From: Sciurus carolinensis
Lineage: Eukaryota; Chordata; Mammalia; Rodentia; Sciuridae
Length of the DNA stretch: 64,000 nucleotides
Direction: 5' to 3'
Assembly (NCBI RefSeq): GCF_902686445.1
Contig: NC_062224.1
Location: 20,067,123 to 20,131,122, forward strand
Part shown: one piece after another, positions 43,708 to 56,285 of the stretch
How the letters are laid out: every line of letters begins with the position of its first letter
Numbering within the stretch: position 1 is the stretch's first letter
Program-made: the position numbers and the translations under genes
The notes under the pieces: generated by a model
The model's database searches: none
What the model was told of the DNA's origin: nothing
What the model saw: only the letters and a program-made list of their open reading frames with translations

Positions 43708-45517
43708 CAATGGTGCAAAGCTAAAACAAAGGATAAAATCCATGCTACAGCCCCAGCACAAGAATGCCTTTGAAAAAGGATGTACATCTCTAACATGGGA
43801 TTTTAATATGGGATATGTAACTCCACATAACTTCAAACTTTCTATTATACTTTATTATAGTTAAGCTCTCTTTCACATGAAGACAGTCAGAAAACACACA
43901 AACTAGAACAAAACACAACCCAGACCTTGGCTATCTTTTTACAGTGGAAATGCAGAGTGAAGAGACTGTTGGAAAAAAAAAAAAAGTCTCCCTGTTGGAA
44001 ATGGGATAACTTGCTGCCCTTTGAGCTCACGTGGAAGTCCACAGTAATGCCAGACAAATGTTGCATGGAAAGCTAAAATATGAGTACCACTTTAGGGGAG
44101 TTAATACAATTGAGAGAATATGATATACTTTTCAGGTGTAGTTCATTCAGAAAAGTTTGATTGAGTCTCAGATTTTAAAAAGAATACAAATATTCTCCTC
44201 ATCTTTCATTTGCAGGGGTGGGTATCAAGATTATCATTTAATTTTTCATACTATTGTTTTCAGATACAAGGTGATTTAAATATTTTTAAAATCAATATAC
44301 ATAATTCTTCCAGGACTGAGAGTGTATGGAAACTTCAAATGCTGTGAAATATCATGCACCAGGAAATTTTCAGGGCCTATATATTATACACTCTACAGGG
44401 ATAATGTAAATAATAAAGATCATTTCTCTTCTAGATAATGAGAAAGATATACAAGTTCTGGATGCTGTAGGTTGGTTGTTAAGAGATTCTGAGGCACTAT
44501 GCCCACAGAAAAGAAGACTGTAAAGAGAAAAAAGGCACAGCTGCTGGTGAATGGACTTGTCGCAGGGATTTCCAGGCTTAGAAAATGATTAGGAAAATAT
44601 TTTGGAAAGTTACACTAATGGTTAGTTGGAGGCAACCATTCTGAGAAATATAAAACTCTCTACTTGGCAAGTTAGAGATTAGGTCACCAACATCAATTCT
44701 TTCACTAAAAATGTTTTACTACAGTCTTCTGATTAGTTTTTTATAACAGATGGCATTGGGAAAATAACATTAAAAATACCTTGGTTATGAACTTTGCTGG
44801 AGTGTCCCAGTGTATATCACAGCTAAGTTAAAACTGGGAGAAACAAGGGAAATTTTCAGCAGATGGTCCAGTGTGGCAAAACAACAGGACTGCAGTGTTT
44901 CGCCTGCATAGGTGCTGTCCAGGCCTGTGTCGGGCCAGGTATTTAGCCAGTCTGTCACATGAAATAGAGAACACAACATCCCACTGATGTGCAGTAATGG
45001 CTTTGTTAAACTTAGGCGCTCTCAATTCAAACCTGTGACTCCATTTGACCAAGAAAAGTGTGATCATGACTCAAACTAATACATTGTTGCAATATTTATT
45101 TCTCATTTATAGAAATTACTATAAGCACTCTCTTTAACTGTGATAACTACATACAGTGAGAATTAGCAGTTTTTATTTACATTTTGATCTTCAGAGGGAA
45201 GTTGGCAGAATGAAAGAAAAAAAAAGTGCACCCACATGTTCAAAGAACAGAGAATCGTTGACTAAGGCAGGGTCACTGCATCCATCAGAGCAGACATTCA
45301 TCAACCTGGATCTTACTCAGGCACCAGTGTCTGGCCCATCATTATAAAGCAGGGATTCCTAGGATGTCATCCTAGAAAGGCACTGAGAAGAACCGGGAAT
45401 GGCTTTAGTTCTTCAAGGTGCTTTGTGCAATTCTGGATTCTATTTGAAATTTTACTTTTGTTTGGGGGAAATTTTGAGTTGTTTTGTTTTGAAGCCTTCT
45501 CAAGAATGTTTTAAAAA

Positions 45518-45710
45518 ACGTTTTTGATCAGTGCATTGTAGCTATACATAACAGTGGGGTTCATTTTGAGATAATCGTACATGCATAGAATATAATTTGC
45601 TCTGTTTCAGTCCCCAGTGCTTCCTCTTTTCCTCCTCTCCTCTCTCTCCTTACCACCCTTCCTCTACTCTACTGGTCTTCCTTTAATTTATTTATTCCAA
45701 GGATATTTTA
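45518..45710 (-). mobile_element. L1 3' UTR fragment, older subfamily
   Basis: 'cagtgcattgtagctatac', 'tgagataatcgtacatgca' and 'cagtccccagtgcttcctct' match the 3' UTR type of the L1s at 34733 and 58640, complement orientation. Confidence 0.75.
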
Positions 45711-46127
45711 AAGGGCCTTATAGAATGGTTCCTGTAACAAGCCAAAAGACAAATGGAGTGCATTAGAATCATGAATGAAACTCAAGGCTACGGGTCCAAG
45801 TCATTTGTAAACTGTAACATTCTATAAAATGTAAATAGCAATGATTATTGAAATATCTGTATATTGGTTATAGAACTAGTTCCAATAAAACCTAATTCTG
45901 ACCCAAATCCCCAAGAAAGAAGAACACGAAAGGTATAACATCACAGGTATAATGCAAATCATTAATTAATTAAATGGGATATACACGAGGATGCCTCTGG
46001 TTCCAAAAAGTAGTTAATCTTAATAGATCCATATTAAAAAGAGAAAACCAAAAGACATTTACTTGTTTCATTCTCCTATTTGAATGGGTTCTGTGAGTTT
46101 CGTGAGACATGAAAGCAAGATATTAAT

Positions 46128-46260
46128 TAATATTTATTGAGAACTTGCTAAATGTCAGCAAGTGCAAACAAAGAAAATACAAAAAGAACTAATCTCGGAC
46201 ATGATATCAGACCTAAAGGAATTTATGCCCTACTAGAAGAGGCAAAAATGTACTAAGGAC
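46128..46260 (+). mobile_element. LINE2-like fossil fragment
   Basis: 'aatatttattgagaacttgc' and 'aggaatttatgccctactag' resemble the 3' part of LINE2. Weak. Confidence 0.35.
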
Positions 46261-46655
46261 TGATGAGACGGGGGCCATTCCAGTGGTGTGGTTAGAGCCA
46301 GATGCTGCATACTAAAGTGTTCCCAGAAGAACACTGGGGAAGAAGTCAGTGCAGTGTAATGTCAAGGAACTTAGCTATGGAGGAAGGGAGACCAGGCCTA
46401 CACAGATAAGCAGAGTGGAGAAGCATTTGAATCGTTTTTTTTTTTTTTTGTTTGTTTTTTTTTCTGCTTTTAAGGAGGTTTCATCATGTACCTCTGCTAT
46501 GGGGAGGGGCAGAGGAGACAAGAAGTGGCATAGGAAGAACGAGGAAATGAATATTTGGTGCAACCAGATCCCGGTGTAGATGAGAGAGAGCGAGCTGAAA
46601 GACACAGATAAAATCTTCGTCTTACATTTATGCTCCATATTTGGATTTAGATATG

Positions 46656-46736
46656 CCAGGATTTGGGGCTCAGTGGTAGAGTGCATGGAGCAATCAAGAG
46701 GCTCTTCATTCAAACTCCAGCACCCCGCGAATAAAA
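46656..46736 (+). mobile_element. ID-like SINE, diverged
   Basis: 'atttggggctcagtggtaga' (box A), then 'gctcttcattcaaactccag' (mutated box B) and an AAAC-rich tail. Confidence 0.7.
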
Positions 46737-47428
46737 CAAAACAAAATTTAAAAAGAATTGTTTTCAAAATATACCTTCCAAATAAATTCTCAATAAGTCT
46801 AAGTATTTTAAATAAAAATGACTCATGTACCTCTAATTTATCTTGAACTTAAATCAAAAAATCAGAATATGTTTATTCTGATCAATAAACATAAAACAAA
46901 ATAATGAAATTGGACTGAGTTCAATGACATACTGAAGAATATTAAATATGATGCTTTTTGACTTAATAAAATAATTTAAAAATCTTAATAGGACAGTTTT
47001 GCCAAATGCAATATAAATAAGTCACTGCTTTTTCTCTAAGAAAGAATATTTTTGAAGCTGAATCATAAATTACACATTGTACCCTGACAAAATTACCGTT
47101 TCATGGCATTTGCATTAAATCCATTATCTTGTGTGCTGTTGCCTAGCTACGGAAATTCTGAAGTTTAATGCATTTTAGATGGATATTGAAATTTCAGACA
47201 GAATTTCAACTATGCATTCTACAGAAATAGAAAGGGTTGGACACACCTGTTTACTTAAATTTTCAAAGGAAATTTCTTTGTTTGCAAGGGCCAAACTTCC
47301 TAAGTTATGAAGAGTTATGACTTTTAGTCAGGACTTTTAACATTACATAAGAAATCACATTGAATTCATACTAGTTTTTGTTGTTTTTACTATGGGAATG
47401 GAGAAAAGAAAATCTCTCCTTTGTCTTT

Positions 47429-47559
47429 AAAAAAATTTTTTTAGTTGTAAATGGACACAATATCTATTTATGTGTTTATGTTTATGTGGTGCTGAGGATT
47501 GAACCCAGTGCCTCATTAGGGGAGGTCAAGCGCTCTACCACTGAGCTACAGCCCCAGCC
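47429..47559 (-). mobile_element. ID SINE with an added 3' segment and target-site duplication
   Basis: Read on the minus strand, a good ID unit (47559-47489, with intact box A and box B) is followed by about 50 bases that are not ID ('cataaacacataaatag', 'gtccatttacaactaaaaaa'), then a T/A tail. The 13-bp repeats ctcctttgtcttt at 47416-47428 and 47560-47572 flank the whole, so both parts moved as one unit. Confidence 0.85.
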
Positions 47560-47575
47560 CTCCTTTGTCTTTTTA

Positions 47576-47830
<255 letters not shown>

Positions 47831-49130
47831 TTAAAGTGGTGTTATTTTGACTTATTACTTATTTCCTCAGAAGGTAATGCAAAGCAGAGTAGAGTTTTCA
47901 TTTGTGATTGAGCTAAGAAACTACCTTCAGAACATATACTTAAAGTTTCTTAACTGGAAGAGTTTCTCTCCATAGAACATAAAGATAATGAAGGCAACAT
48001 TAATTTTAATATATAGATAGAACAATATTTTCCTTGCACTTCTGAAACTACTCCTATACTCTTATATGAACAAAAGAAAAAAATTGTTTTATCTATGGGT
48101 TGTAAGTACAAAGTCACAGTCCTAAGTGAATCAGAAGTCATAGGGACAACCTGGCAGGCACTCAGAACACAACAAACATATTCTATCGAACTATATCAGA
48201 AAAGCAAAACTTCTGCTAAGGACTATATTTAGTTTTTCATTTTAGGAGAACAATTTTTAAAATCTTACTAAAATGATCTTAGTTATGTTGAAGAACTGCT
48301 ATCTAATTTTGCATTATTTGCTTATAATTTTTTTAATACAGGACAAATGGTAACCTGGAGAAAAATTTAAAAAAAAATACAGGAATTCATCTTATAGTGC
48401 TTTAAAATACTATTTCACAGTTAAGTATTTCAAATGCATTTTCTTTCTGCTATACCTTGTGTCTGCTTCAGTTTACTAGAGGTGAGTTTCTTGGTCAGAA
48501 AATTTGCTCCTCTACCAAGAAATATATGCATTGACAGTTATTTCCACGTGCATTTAAAAAGGAAATACAAAAGCTCCTCTTCCTGTTCACCATTTATGTA
48601 GCATAAGTCACGCTCAGTGCTGTGAGGACGTGACGTGGAAATGACAGCTAGTAACTAGAGAGCACTTCTACATTTGGCGAGAGACTGCACTGAGTGAGGA
48701 GTACTTTAAAGGTGTGACGGGTTGGAGAGAAGGATAGCCACGTATTTCTGAAAATTTCTGTTTTGAACAGTAAGTATTGTTCTATGTGATTATATGTCAA
48801 TGTAAGATACACATCATTAATATTTATGTTGGATTAGTAAAACATTATTATTTTATAATCTTTTTGCCAGATAGGGTACCACTGAGGTAAGTATTTAGTT
48901 CACTGCATTGTAACGTGTTAAAGCCAAGCTGGACTTTAGAGTTAATCTAGTTGAGGGATTCTTAAAACAGAATCTACTACTGGACTTCAAGGGGTATGTA
49001 ATCACAACTGTGTGAAATGTTTTGGTGGGTATGTACAAATGAATACATCTTTTATTTTGAAATGAAGAACAGAGACACTTTTCAGGAGATTCTTAAAAGG
49101 CTCCAAGAGGCCCACCAACTATTAAAACTT

Positions 49131-49345
49131 AGCTGGGGGTGGAGCAGTGGTACATACCCGCAATTCCAACTACTTAGGAGGCCGAGGCAAGGAAGATCAC
49201 AAGTTCAAGGTCAATTTGGGCAATTTAGTGAGACTCTGTCTCAAACAACAACAACAACAACAAAATGTTAAAATGGCTGGGGTCATAGCACAGTGTTGTA
49301 GAGTACCCTGGGTTTAATCGCCAGTACTACAAAACACAACAGTCT
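49131..49345 (+). mobile_element. B1-dID composite SINE
   Basis: B1 part ('aattccaactacttaggagg', 'ccgaggcaaggaagatcaca', 'gactctgtctc'), a (CAA)n linker at 49244-49263 and an ID part ('ggctggggtcatagcacagt', 'gggtttaatcgccagtacta'). Confidence 0.9.
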
Positions 49346-50217
49346 AGTCATTCAGTGCCCTTATATAATAGCAAATGAGGAAGAGACCCAGAAAAATGCA
49401 GTTATGTGCCCAGAGTCACCCAAATTAATGGCAAAACCTTGCATAGAGCATGGGTTCTCCAAAATTTCAGTGTAAATCTTGACAGAACTGAACTACACAA
49501 TTTCAATTAGATTTACTTTAGTTTTTTAAACTTTCTATTAAAAAGTCTAAACCTTGGATAGTTTTCAATAGAGTATGGAGAAGAAAGTTACCAGTTAGCA
49601 GATGGCTATGCTAGGATTTTTGGCAGATCACCCTGCTGGGTACCATCTAGTACTAAAAATGCAGATAGAGGGTAACTAACAAGGTGAAGTTAAGTCTCTA
49701 AATATTTCAGTTACGTTATGTAGACTATATATACATTGAAAAAAATTCCTGAACTTTCACACTTCTATGTGAATGCCTAACATCATAGAAATGGTTACAT
49801 ATGAACCTACAAACCAATGTGATCATTAACTCAGGGACAAGTTGGGTTGTGCTTTGTGAACTCAACTGTGGTGAGGTAGAATTCAGTAGGCTGTTAACAG
49901 AAGTAATTTTAAGGGATTAAAAACATGGAGGGAATAATAGATTATCTTTTAGAGAATTTGGATACTACACTATGGGGTATATTTTAGTGGAAAAAATAAT
50001 AAAGTGCATATTTGCAAAGTGTATAAAATGATCTTTTAAGCTTAACTAGTAGCAGTGAATGAAGTTGCCTTGAAGCAGGCATTCATTGGGCTTTTCTAAA
50101 AGCACACAAAATTTCCAAAATTTGTGTAATTTATGCCAGAACAGAGCTTTAGATGTAGACGCGAGGGACTTCCATCTATGTATGATCCACTCAATGGTGG
50201 CTACAATTACCTTTAAT

Positions 50218-50326
50218 TTGTATTTTATTTTGAGACAGGGTCTTGCTGAGTTGCCAGGGTTGGCTTCAAGCTTGAGATGCCCTGCCTCAGTCTCCAGGTA
50301 GCTGGGATTACAGGTATACGCCACAG
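50218..50326 (-). mobile_element. B1 SINE
   Basis: 'gagacagggtcttgctgagt', 'cctgcctcagtctccaggta' and 'gctgggattacaggtatac' are the complement of B1. No ID unit is attached. Confidence 0.85.
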
Positions 50327-50898
50327 ATTATCTTTATTTTTAAGATGATGTACTAGGAAGGTTGTAAACCTAGGGTCAGAGATCATTAGTGATACCGTAT
50401 TCTCACTCTGCCATTCTCTAGTGCATTTCTGAAGCAAATTTCATAGGAGGTCATAATACCTACTCTTGCAGGGTTATAGTGAGAATTAAAATGAAAAAAG
50501 TTTTCCTTTACCTTTAAGATTTAATTTAAATCTCAAAAACAGAGAACTGCTGAACTGGCATTTTATGTAAGTATAACATGGTATATTCTTCATGGTATAC
50601 CTTCTGATTAAAGGAAAACATTGACTGATAGTAATGTTGCATTTCTGGAGATAACATTCTGCTGGTGATCATTCATGTTGCTATAATTTTTATGTTGCAG
50701 CAGCTAAAAACTTTTACAGTCATGGCAAAATAAGGAGGTACTATTAGGCAATGAAGCATATCTTGAAATAAAACTTTGATAATTAAATTATATCAATTAG
50801 AAACCTCTTCAAAGGGACTTACGCACATCTGAAAATTACAAAATAGATGCATCACCTGATGACATTTGGGGGGAAAAAGTTTGCACAGAAATTTTTAC

Positions 50899-51109
50899 CT
50901 TGGCAACGGGTCACGCTTCAACAAACTGTTAATGCGATTGACTATCCAACTAAAGAGACGTCCATATAAAGTTTTAGCCAGGGCATCTCTGACATCAGAA
51001 GCTTTTTCTACAGTGTTGGGTCGGATAATTGTTTCTCCTCTTGTGATCACACAGTGGGAGGTTAGAGCTTCTTGTAGCTCATCTGCCTGAATGCAAAGCA
51101 AAGAGGCAG
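50899..51109 (-). CDS. MYO3A: MYO3A exon w2: motor, HCM loop and following helix
   Basis: 211 nt, phase 1 in (after TTACAG) and phase 2 out (before GTAAAA). It begins [15 protein letters not shown], then carries the loop [20 protein letters not shown] followed by [20 protein letters not shown]. The R.E.I..P motif followed by RDALAK.LY.RLF.WIV is the cardiomyopathy-loop region, a primary actin contact in all myosins. The acidic residue in RGET lies about 16 residues before DALAK, at the TEDS position, so this motor would not need phosphorylation there (inference from the TEDS rule). Confidence 0.96.
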
Positions 51110-51469
51110 CTGTAAGATAAATAGATGTAGAAATCACGTCAATGAGATCACTTCCAAAAAATGAAAATGTCTTAATTCATCTTCTTCAGATGATATGAAA
51201 TAAATATGTGGATAGTTTATAGCATACAACTAAATTACTCTTCAACGCTAGTCCTGTGTCTCTTCAGGATCATGTTTCTCTCTTTGTCTCCACTGGTCCG
51301 ACTGTGGCTGCCGTACACTCTGACATACCCTAAACCCAACAGGCTGACAGAGTGAAGTGGCTGCACTAGGAAGTGGTTACTGATGTGTGGTCAAACCTAA
51401 CTTCATCAATTCTGCTAACTAATCTCAAAGCACAATAAGTAGATTTGGTGTAATTTCTTTTTTGTATTT

Positions 51470-52275
51470 TTTAAAGTTTTATTTATTTTTATTTTTACAG
51501 ACTGCATTTTGATTCATTGTACACAAATGGGATACATCATATTGTTTCTATGGTTGTGCATGATGTAGATTCATACCATTCCTGTAATCGTACATCTACA
51601 TAGGGTAATGATGTCTGTCTCACTCCACTATCTTTCCTTCCCCCTCTCCCTCCTCATTCTCATTTCCCTCTACACAATCCAAAGTTCCTCCATTCTTCTC
51701 TTACTGCCCCCATTATGTATTATCATTCACTTATCAGAGAAAACATTCTGACTTCAGTTTTTTGGGATTGGTTTATTTCACTTAGCATGAAATTCTCCAG
51801 TTCCATTCATTTACCTGCAAATGCCACAATTTTATTCTTCTTTAAGGCTAAATAATATTCCATTGTATATGTATACCACAATTTCTTCATCCATTCATCT
51901 GTTGAAGGACATCTAGGTTGGTTCCACAATCTAACTATTGTGAATTGAGCTGCTATAAACATTGATGTGGCTGTGTTACTGTAGTATGCTGATTTTAAGT
52001 CCTTTGGGTATAAACCAAGGAGGATAACTGGGTCAAAAGGTGGGTCCTTTCCAAGTTTCTGAGGAGTCTCCACACTGCTTTCCAGAATGGCTGCACCAAT
52101 TTGCAACTCCACCAGCAATGTACAAGTGTGCCTTTTTCCCCACATCCACGCCAGCATCTATTATTGCTTGTATTCTTTATAACAGCCATTCTAATTGGAG
52201 TGGGATGAAATCTTAGGGTGGTTTTAATTTGCATTTCTCTAATTACTACAGATGTTGAACACTTTTTCATATATT
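51470..52275 (-). mobile_element. 5'-truncated L1, 3' 0.8 kb
   Basis: Minus-strand copy. The plus strand begins 'acagactgcattttgattca' (L1 3' terminus) and runs to 'gatgttgaacactttttca' in ORF2. Frames read RW-type peptides such as [20 protein letters not shown] from the ORF2 C-terminal region, interrupted. Confidence 0.92.
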
Positions 52276-52496
52276 TGATACTATTATTATATACTTATTT
52301 TTGAAATGTAGAAATTAATTGAAAGGTTACTTAGACTTGGGGGATGGTATACCCAAATAAGCAGGTAAGAACTACTTTCTGCAGTTTACAACTGAAAGAG
52401 CATACACTTAAATGTTGACAATCAAGTATCTCTTACTAGGATTCTTCTTAGCTTCATATTTCAAAATTAGTAAATTTTGTTAAAACTCGATGCCTG

Positions 52497-52600
52497 GACT
52501 GGGGATATGGCTCAGTGGTAGAGTGCTTGCCAAGTGTGCACAAGGTCCTGGGTTCAATCCCCAGCACCAGCAATGAAACAAAAACAAAACAAAAAACTTG
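52497..52600 (+). mobile_element. ID SINE
   Basis: 'gactggggatatggctcagt' and 'ggtagagtgcttgcc' (box A side), 'tgggttcaatccccagcacc' (box B) and an A-rich tail of AAAC units. Near-intact. Confidence 0.93.
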
Positions 52601-54066
52601 TTGCCTTAACTAACATTTTTAAAAACACTTAATGATAAATAAATATTATTTAAAATTAGTAATGCTTAAAACCCAGTGAATGAATATAATTTTAACCAAA
52701 ATTACTACATGACAGGATAAGTTTTCAAGTCAGTTGTTTTCTTTTTAAAATATTTTGAACATTTTGAATTTACTTTAGTAACCTTGATGTTACTGGTTTA
52801 TGTGGCTAAGATTATGAAACTCTATCTTAAATGAAATATTTTTTTTTTTTACATTGTAGAAGTAATATAGGATCACTGAAGAAATTTTACCATCAAAGTT
52901 AACATTCATTTCTTTCCTTTGTGACATGTTTACGGCCATTATTCTGTACACCTCATCTTGATAAAACATCTTAAACATTGCTAATTTTGATGAATATTGT
53001 TAAAATATGATTTTAATGTGCTGTATAACATTCTGACATGTATTATAATATATAAATTATTTTTAAGTTGTTGGATGTTTAGGTTTTTTTATATGTTCAT
53101 AATGATAAAAATACTGGGATAAATATTCTGGGCATGAACAATTGCAATTTATTCAAACTATCTGAACATCTCTAAGCTTTCTGAAATATATATTACTTAA
53201 GTGTTTTTCAAAAACTGGATCAATTACACTCATCACTCAAATGAAAGACCAAGAATTTCAACACAATTTCTTGGATACCATGGATTATCAATTTTAAAAA
53301 CAGCCAATTTGAGAGGAAAAAAGATCAACTTCTTAATATTTGGTTTTAATTGATTCCTAGTGAAGCTGAACACTTTTTCTTCATTTTTCTTCATTATTTG
53401 TGGTTATTATTTTGTAAACTGCCTTCTTGCATTGACATGTTCAGCTCTTCCCAAGTTATAAGAGTTCTTTATAACTTAAAGAAAGTAATGTTTTGGTTTA
53501 TTTGTTGCAAATATTTTCTCTCATTTTCATAAGCATGACAATTTCCTTTTTTGCTTTATTTACTATAAAATAGTTTCGATTTTTAGGGAGTCAAATACAT
53601 TTTTTAAGAAAATCATTTCTGCTTTTGGTTATCTGAACATATACTTCTTCATGAGCTTTCTCACATCAGGATTATATGAATGCATTTCATCTGGTAGGCT
53701 GATGATTTTTGTGTTTAAATTTATGTACATTTAGAATTCATTTTGGTATGTGATGTTTGAGAAGGATTCAAATACTTCCTCTCCCAAATGGTGGTCAGTT
53801 GGTTGTCCCTACTGATTTCCTACTGATTTGTAATGCCAGTTTTGGTAATTTTAGTAGGATCTTTTTCTGAACACAGTCTCCCACCAATCTGTCTGTCTAC
53901 TTCTATTTCCATATTGCCCATTCGGCTGACATATTTATCTAGTGTCTGCTACTGGCTAGGCATCTCACTTGGGGACACATTGCTAAGTACAATATTTTGA
54001 AAACAAAGTTCCAATCTCAATCATCTTTATCCAGAAGAAATGGGAGGTTAATCAAGCAGTTTAAAT

Positions 54067-54153
54067 GGGAAGAGAGAGGGAGAAAAAGGAAGAGAAAGAG
54101 AGGGAGGGAGAAAAAGGAAGAGAAAGAGAGGAAAGGGGAGGGGAAGAGAGAGG
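54067..54153 (+). repeat. Polypurine tract, 87 nt without a pyrimidine
   Basis: Only G and A from 54067 to 54153, then purine-rich to about 54215. Inside, the motif 'gggagaaaaaggaagagaaa' occurs twice, about 30 bases apart. Candidate for triplex (H-DNA). Confidence 0.9.
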
Positions 54154-54732
54154 TGGAGAAGGAAAGGAAGACAGGGGAAAGAGGTAGGCGGAAGGAGGAG
54201 AAGAGGGAGATGGAGAACCCACTGACACATTGGTTAGGTGGAGTTTTAATGAACTGTGGCAAATGACCTGGAGAAGATCAGTTCTTGACATAGAGCAAAC
54301 AATTGGAAGGCCACTTAGTTCAGGTAAGAGGTGACAGTCGAAGCTTGGATGTTGTCTTGATGAGAATGGTGAAGATCAAGAGAAGTAGTCAAATTTGATA
54401 GACATTTATAGGAGAGTAGTACAGACAGAACCAGCCACTGGTTGATTGAAACAGTGCATTTGTGACACCATTTGGGAATGTGGCTTTCATTTGGAGACAA
54501 TTATCTTTAAGCTTAACTATAAACAATTTTAATGTGAATTAGCAAAATTTCTCTATTCCCCAAGTGGCTATTCATAAAGTGACTCAATTAATTTTAGTTC
54601 TAGTCATATTAATATTAACCATTTTTGATCTATGAGCTATGACTCTCCTGCTATATAGAACCAGATTCTCAATCGTCAGAATCATTTTTTAGTTTGGTTC
54701 CTTTTAAGTGTATTCTTATCTACAACTATTTT

Positions 54733-55125
54733 TGTTTGGATCTTAAATGTCTTAAATGTCCCCCAAAGGCCCATGTACTAAAGGATTAGTGGTCAGTCTG
54801 CAGTGCTATTAGGAGGAGGAGGAACCTTCAGAGGTGGGGCCTAGTGGAAGCAAGTTAAATCATAGGAATGGGCTACTGGAGAGGATATTGGGACCCCAGT
54901 CTCTTCCTCTGTCTCTTTTTCCTTTCTGGTCACCATGACCAGAAGCTTTGCTTCCTCACATGCTCCCTGCCATGATGTCCTACCTTGCCACAGCCCCCAA
55001 AACAATGGGTCAGTCAACCATGGATTAAAACCTCTGAAACCATGAGCCCAAACACAACATTCTTCCCTTTAAGCTGATTTTTCTCAAATCTTTGTCACAG
55101 CAGCAGAAAGCTAACCCAACCACCT
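54733..55125 (+). mobile_element. MaLR-type LTR
   Basis: 'aaatgtcccccaaaggccca', 'ttcagaggtggggcctagtg', 'accatggattaaaacctctg' and 'aaaccatgagcccaaacaca' keep the order of MST-like LTRs, ending 'gcagaaagctaacccaac'. Ancient, no genes inside. Confidence 0.6.
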
Positions 55126-56158
55126 AACATTATTGCATCTCATCTCTGTTGGATGCTGATAATGCTTCCAATTATGAGCATTCGGTGATAATTTAATTAT
55201 ATCAGTGGAGTTGTCTGGTAATTTTTTTTCACTTCTGATAACTTCTTATCTCATGCTCCAGTGAAATTTGTTTATATATGGAAGATCAGAAGAGGTTTCC
55301 TCAAGGTTTCCAGGTAGATGCCAATCACTGCATGCAAACCTCAAACCCTTGATCTGCTGTATTATCAATTTGTTCCAAATGCACAATGTTAAGGACACAA
55401 ATGACAATGTTAAGGACAGGTTTTGATCAGGAGGGTTTCACATTCAGTCCTCTGAAATTATCCTGAAACATCTGATTCTGTTCCACAATAAGTATAATTC
55501 AGGAAAAAAATACATACATGAAAATCTGTATCATGATACATCAGGTTATGACTGGAATTTAAAAAGGAATTATGGGGACATATACCAATATCATAAATAA
55601 AGAATAGAGTATCTTCCAAGTAGGAAAAAGCTATGCCACTGGAGGTATCAGTGGGATAACTTATATTATTGGGAAAAATTCATCAACCTCTGCTATTAAA
55701 ACTTGATTTGAAGCAAGTACCATGATGTGCTTTTGTGTGCCAAATAACTGAAAAATTAATTAACCCAGGATAAATGGGTATACAAAATTCATCCAGGAAT
55801 AAAACAAAAGTTTTATTACTTTTAAAATGATAATGTTTTAAATGACAACTTTAATTCTTTTTCATATCAATTAACTAAATTTTATCTATATTTTCTATGT
55901 TTTCACATTAAAATATAAATAGCTCCTAACAGTCAAATATAAAAGCTTTATGTTCAGAAATATTTTCTATAGTAATCAGTTCACATGCATAAAGATCTGG
56001 TTTAAAATAATGGACTTTTAAAATTTCATTTTACATAAATTGAATCTGAGTATCCTCTTAAGGATTCCATATAAGCACAATTGCTTGAAATTACCCTTAT
56101 GTGACACCATATAAGAATTGAGAAAGTTCAGTTTTGAATAGAAGATAATAAAACTCAC

Positions 56159-56285
56159 AGTTCTCCAGAGCAGCATGATTGCAAATGTAGCTTTTGTCAA
56201 TCTGGTGTTCAGTTGCCACAGAAGAAAATTCAATGTTTCCAATGTTCAAGATGGCAGCGAGTATACTGTATACACTTCCGAGTTG
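56159..56285 (-). CDS. MYO3A: MYO3A exon w1: motor, upper 50K segment
   Basis: First MYO3A exon in the window in transcript order. It has 127 nt, entering in phase 0 after TTTCAG and leaving in phase 1 before GTGAGT. The peptide starts [20 protein letters not shown] and continues through [12 protein letters not shown] to ALEN. The [11 protein letters not shown] pattern is the standard myosin upper 50K core just after the 'FKVIGF' helix, which must be on the preceding exon. That exon is not found up to 64000, so its intron is at least 7.7 kb. The last base T joins the next exon to make a Ser codon, where I recall Cys in human. Confidence 0.95.

Larger units (their letters stand above)
51110..56158 (-). 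other. MYO3A intron between w1 and w2
   Basis: 5049 bp. It holds an L1 3' part (51470-52275), an ID SINE (52497-52600), a long purine tract (54067-54153) and a MaLR-type LTR (54733-55125). 52601-54060 and 55126-56158 have no recognised feature. Confidence 0.8.

Noticed and set aside
53997..54266. Lys/Arg/Glu-rich 89-residue open frame
   Set aside because: Translation of a polypurine tract; the opposite strand is equally open.
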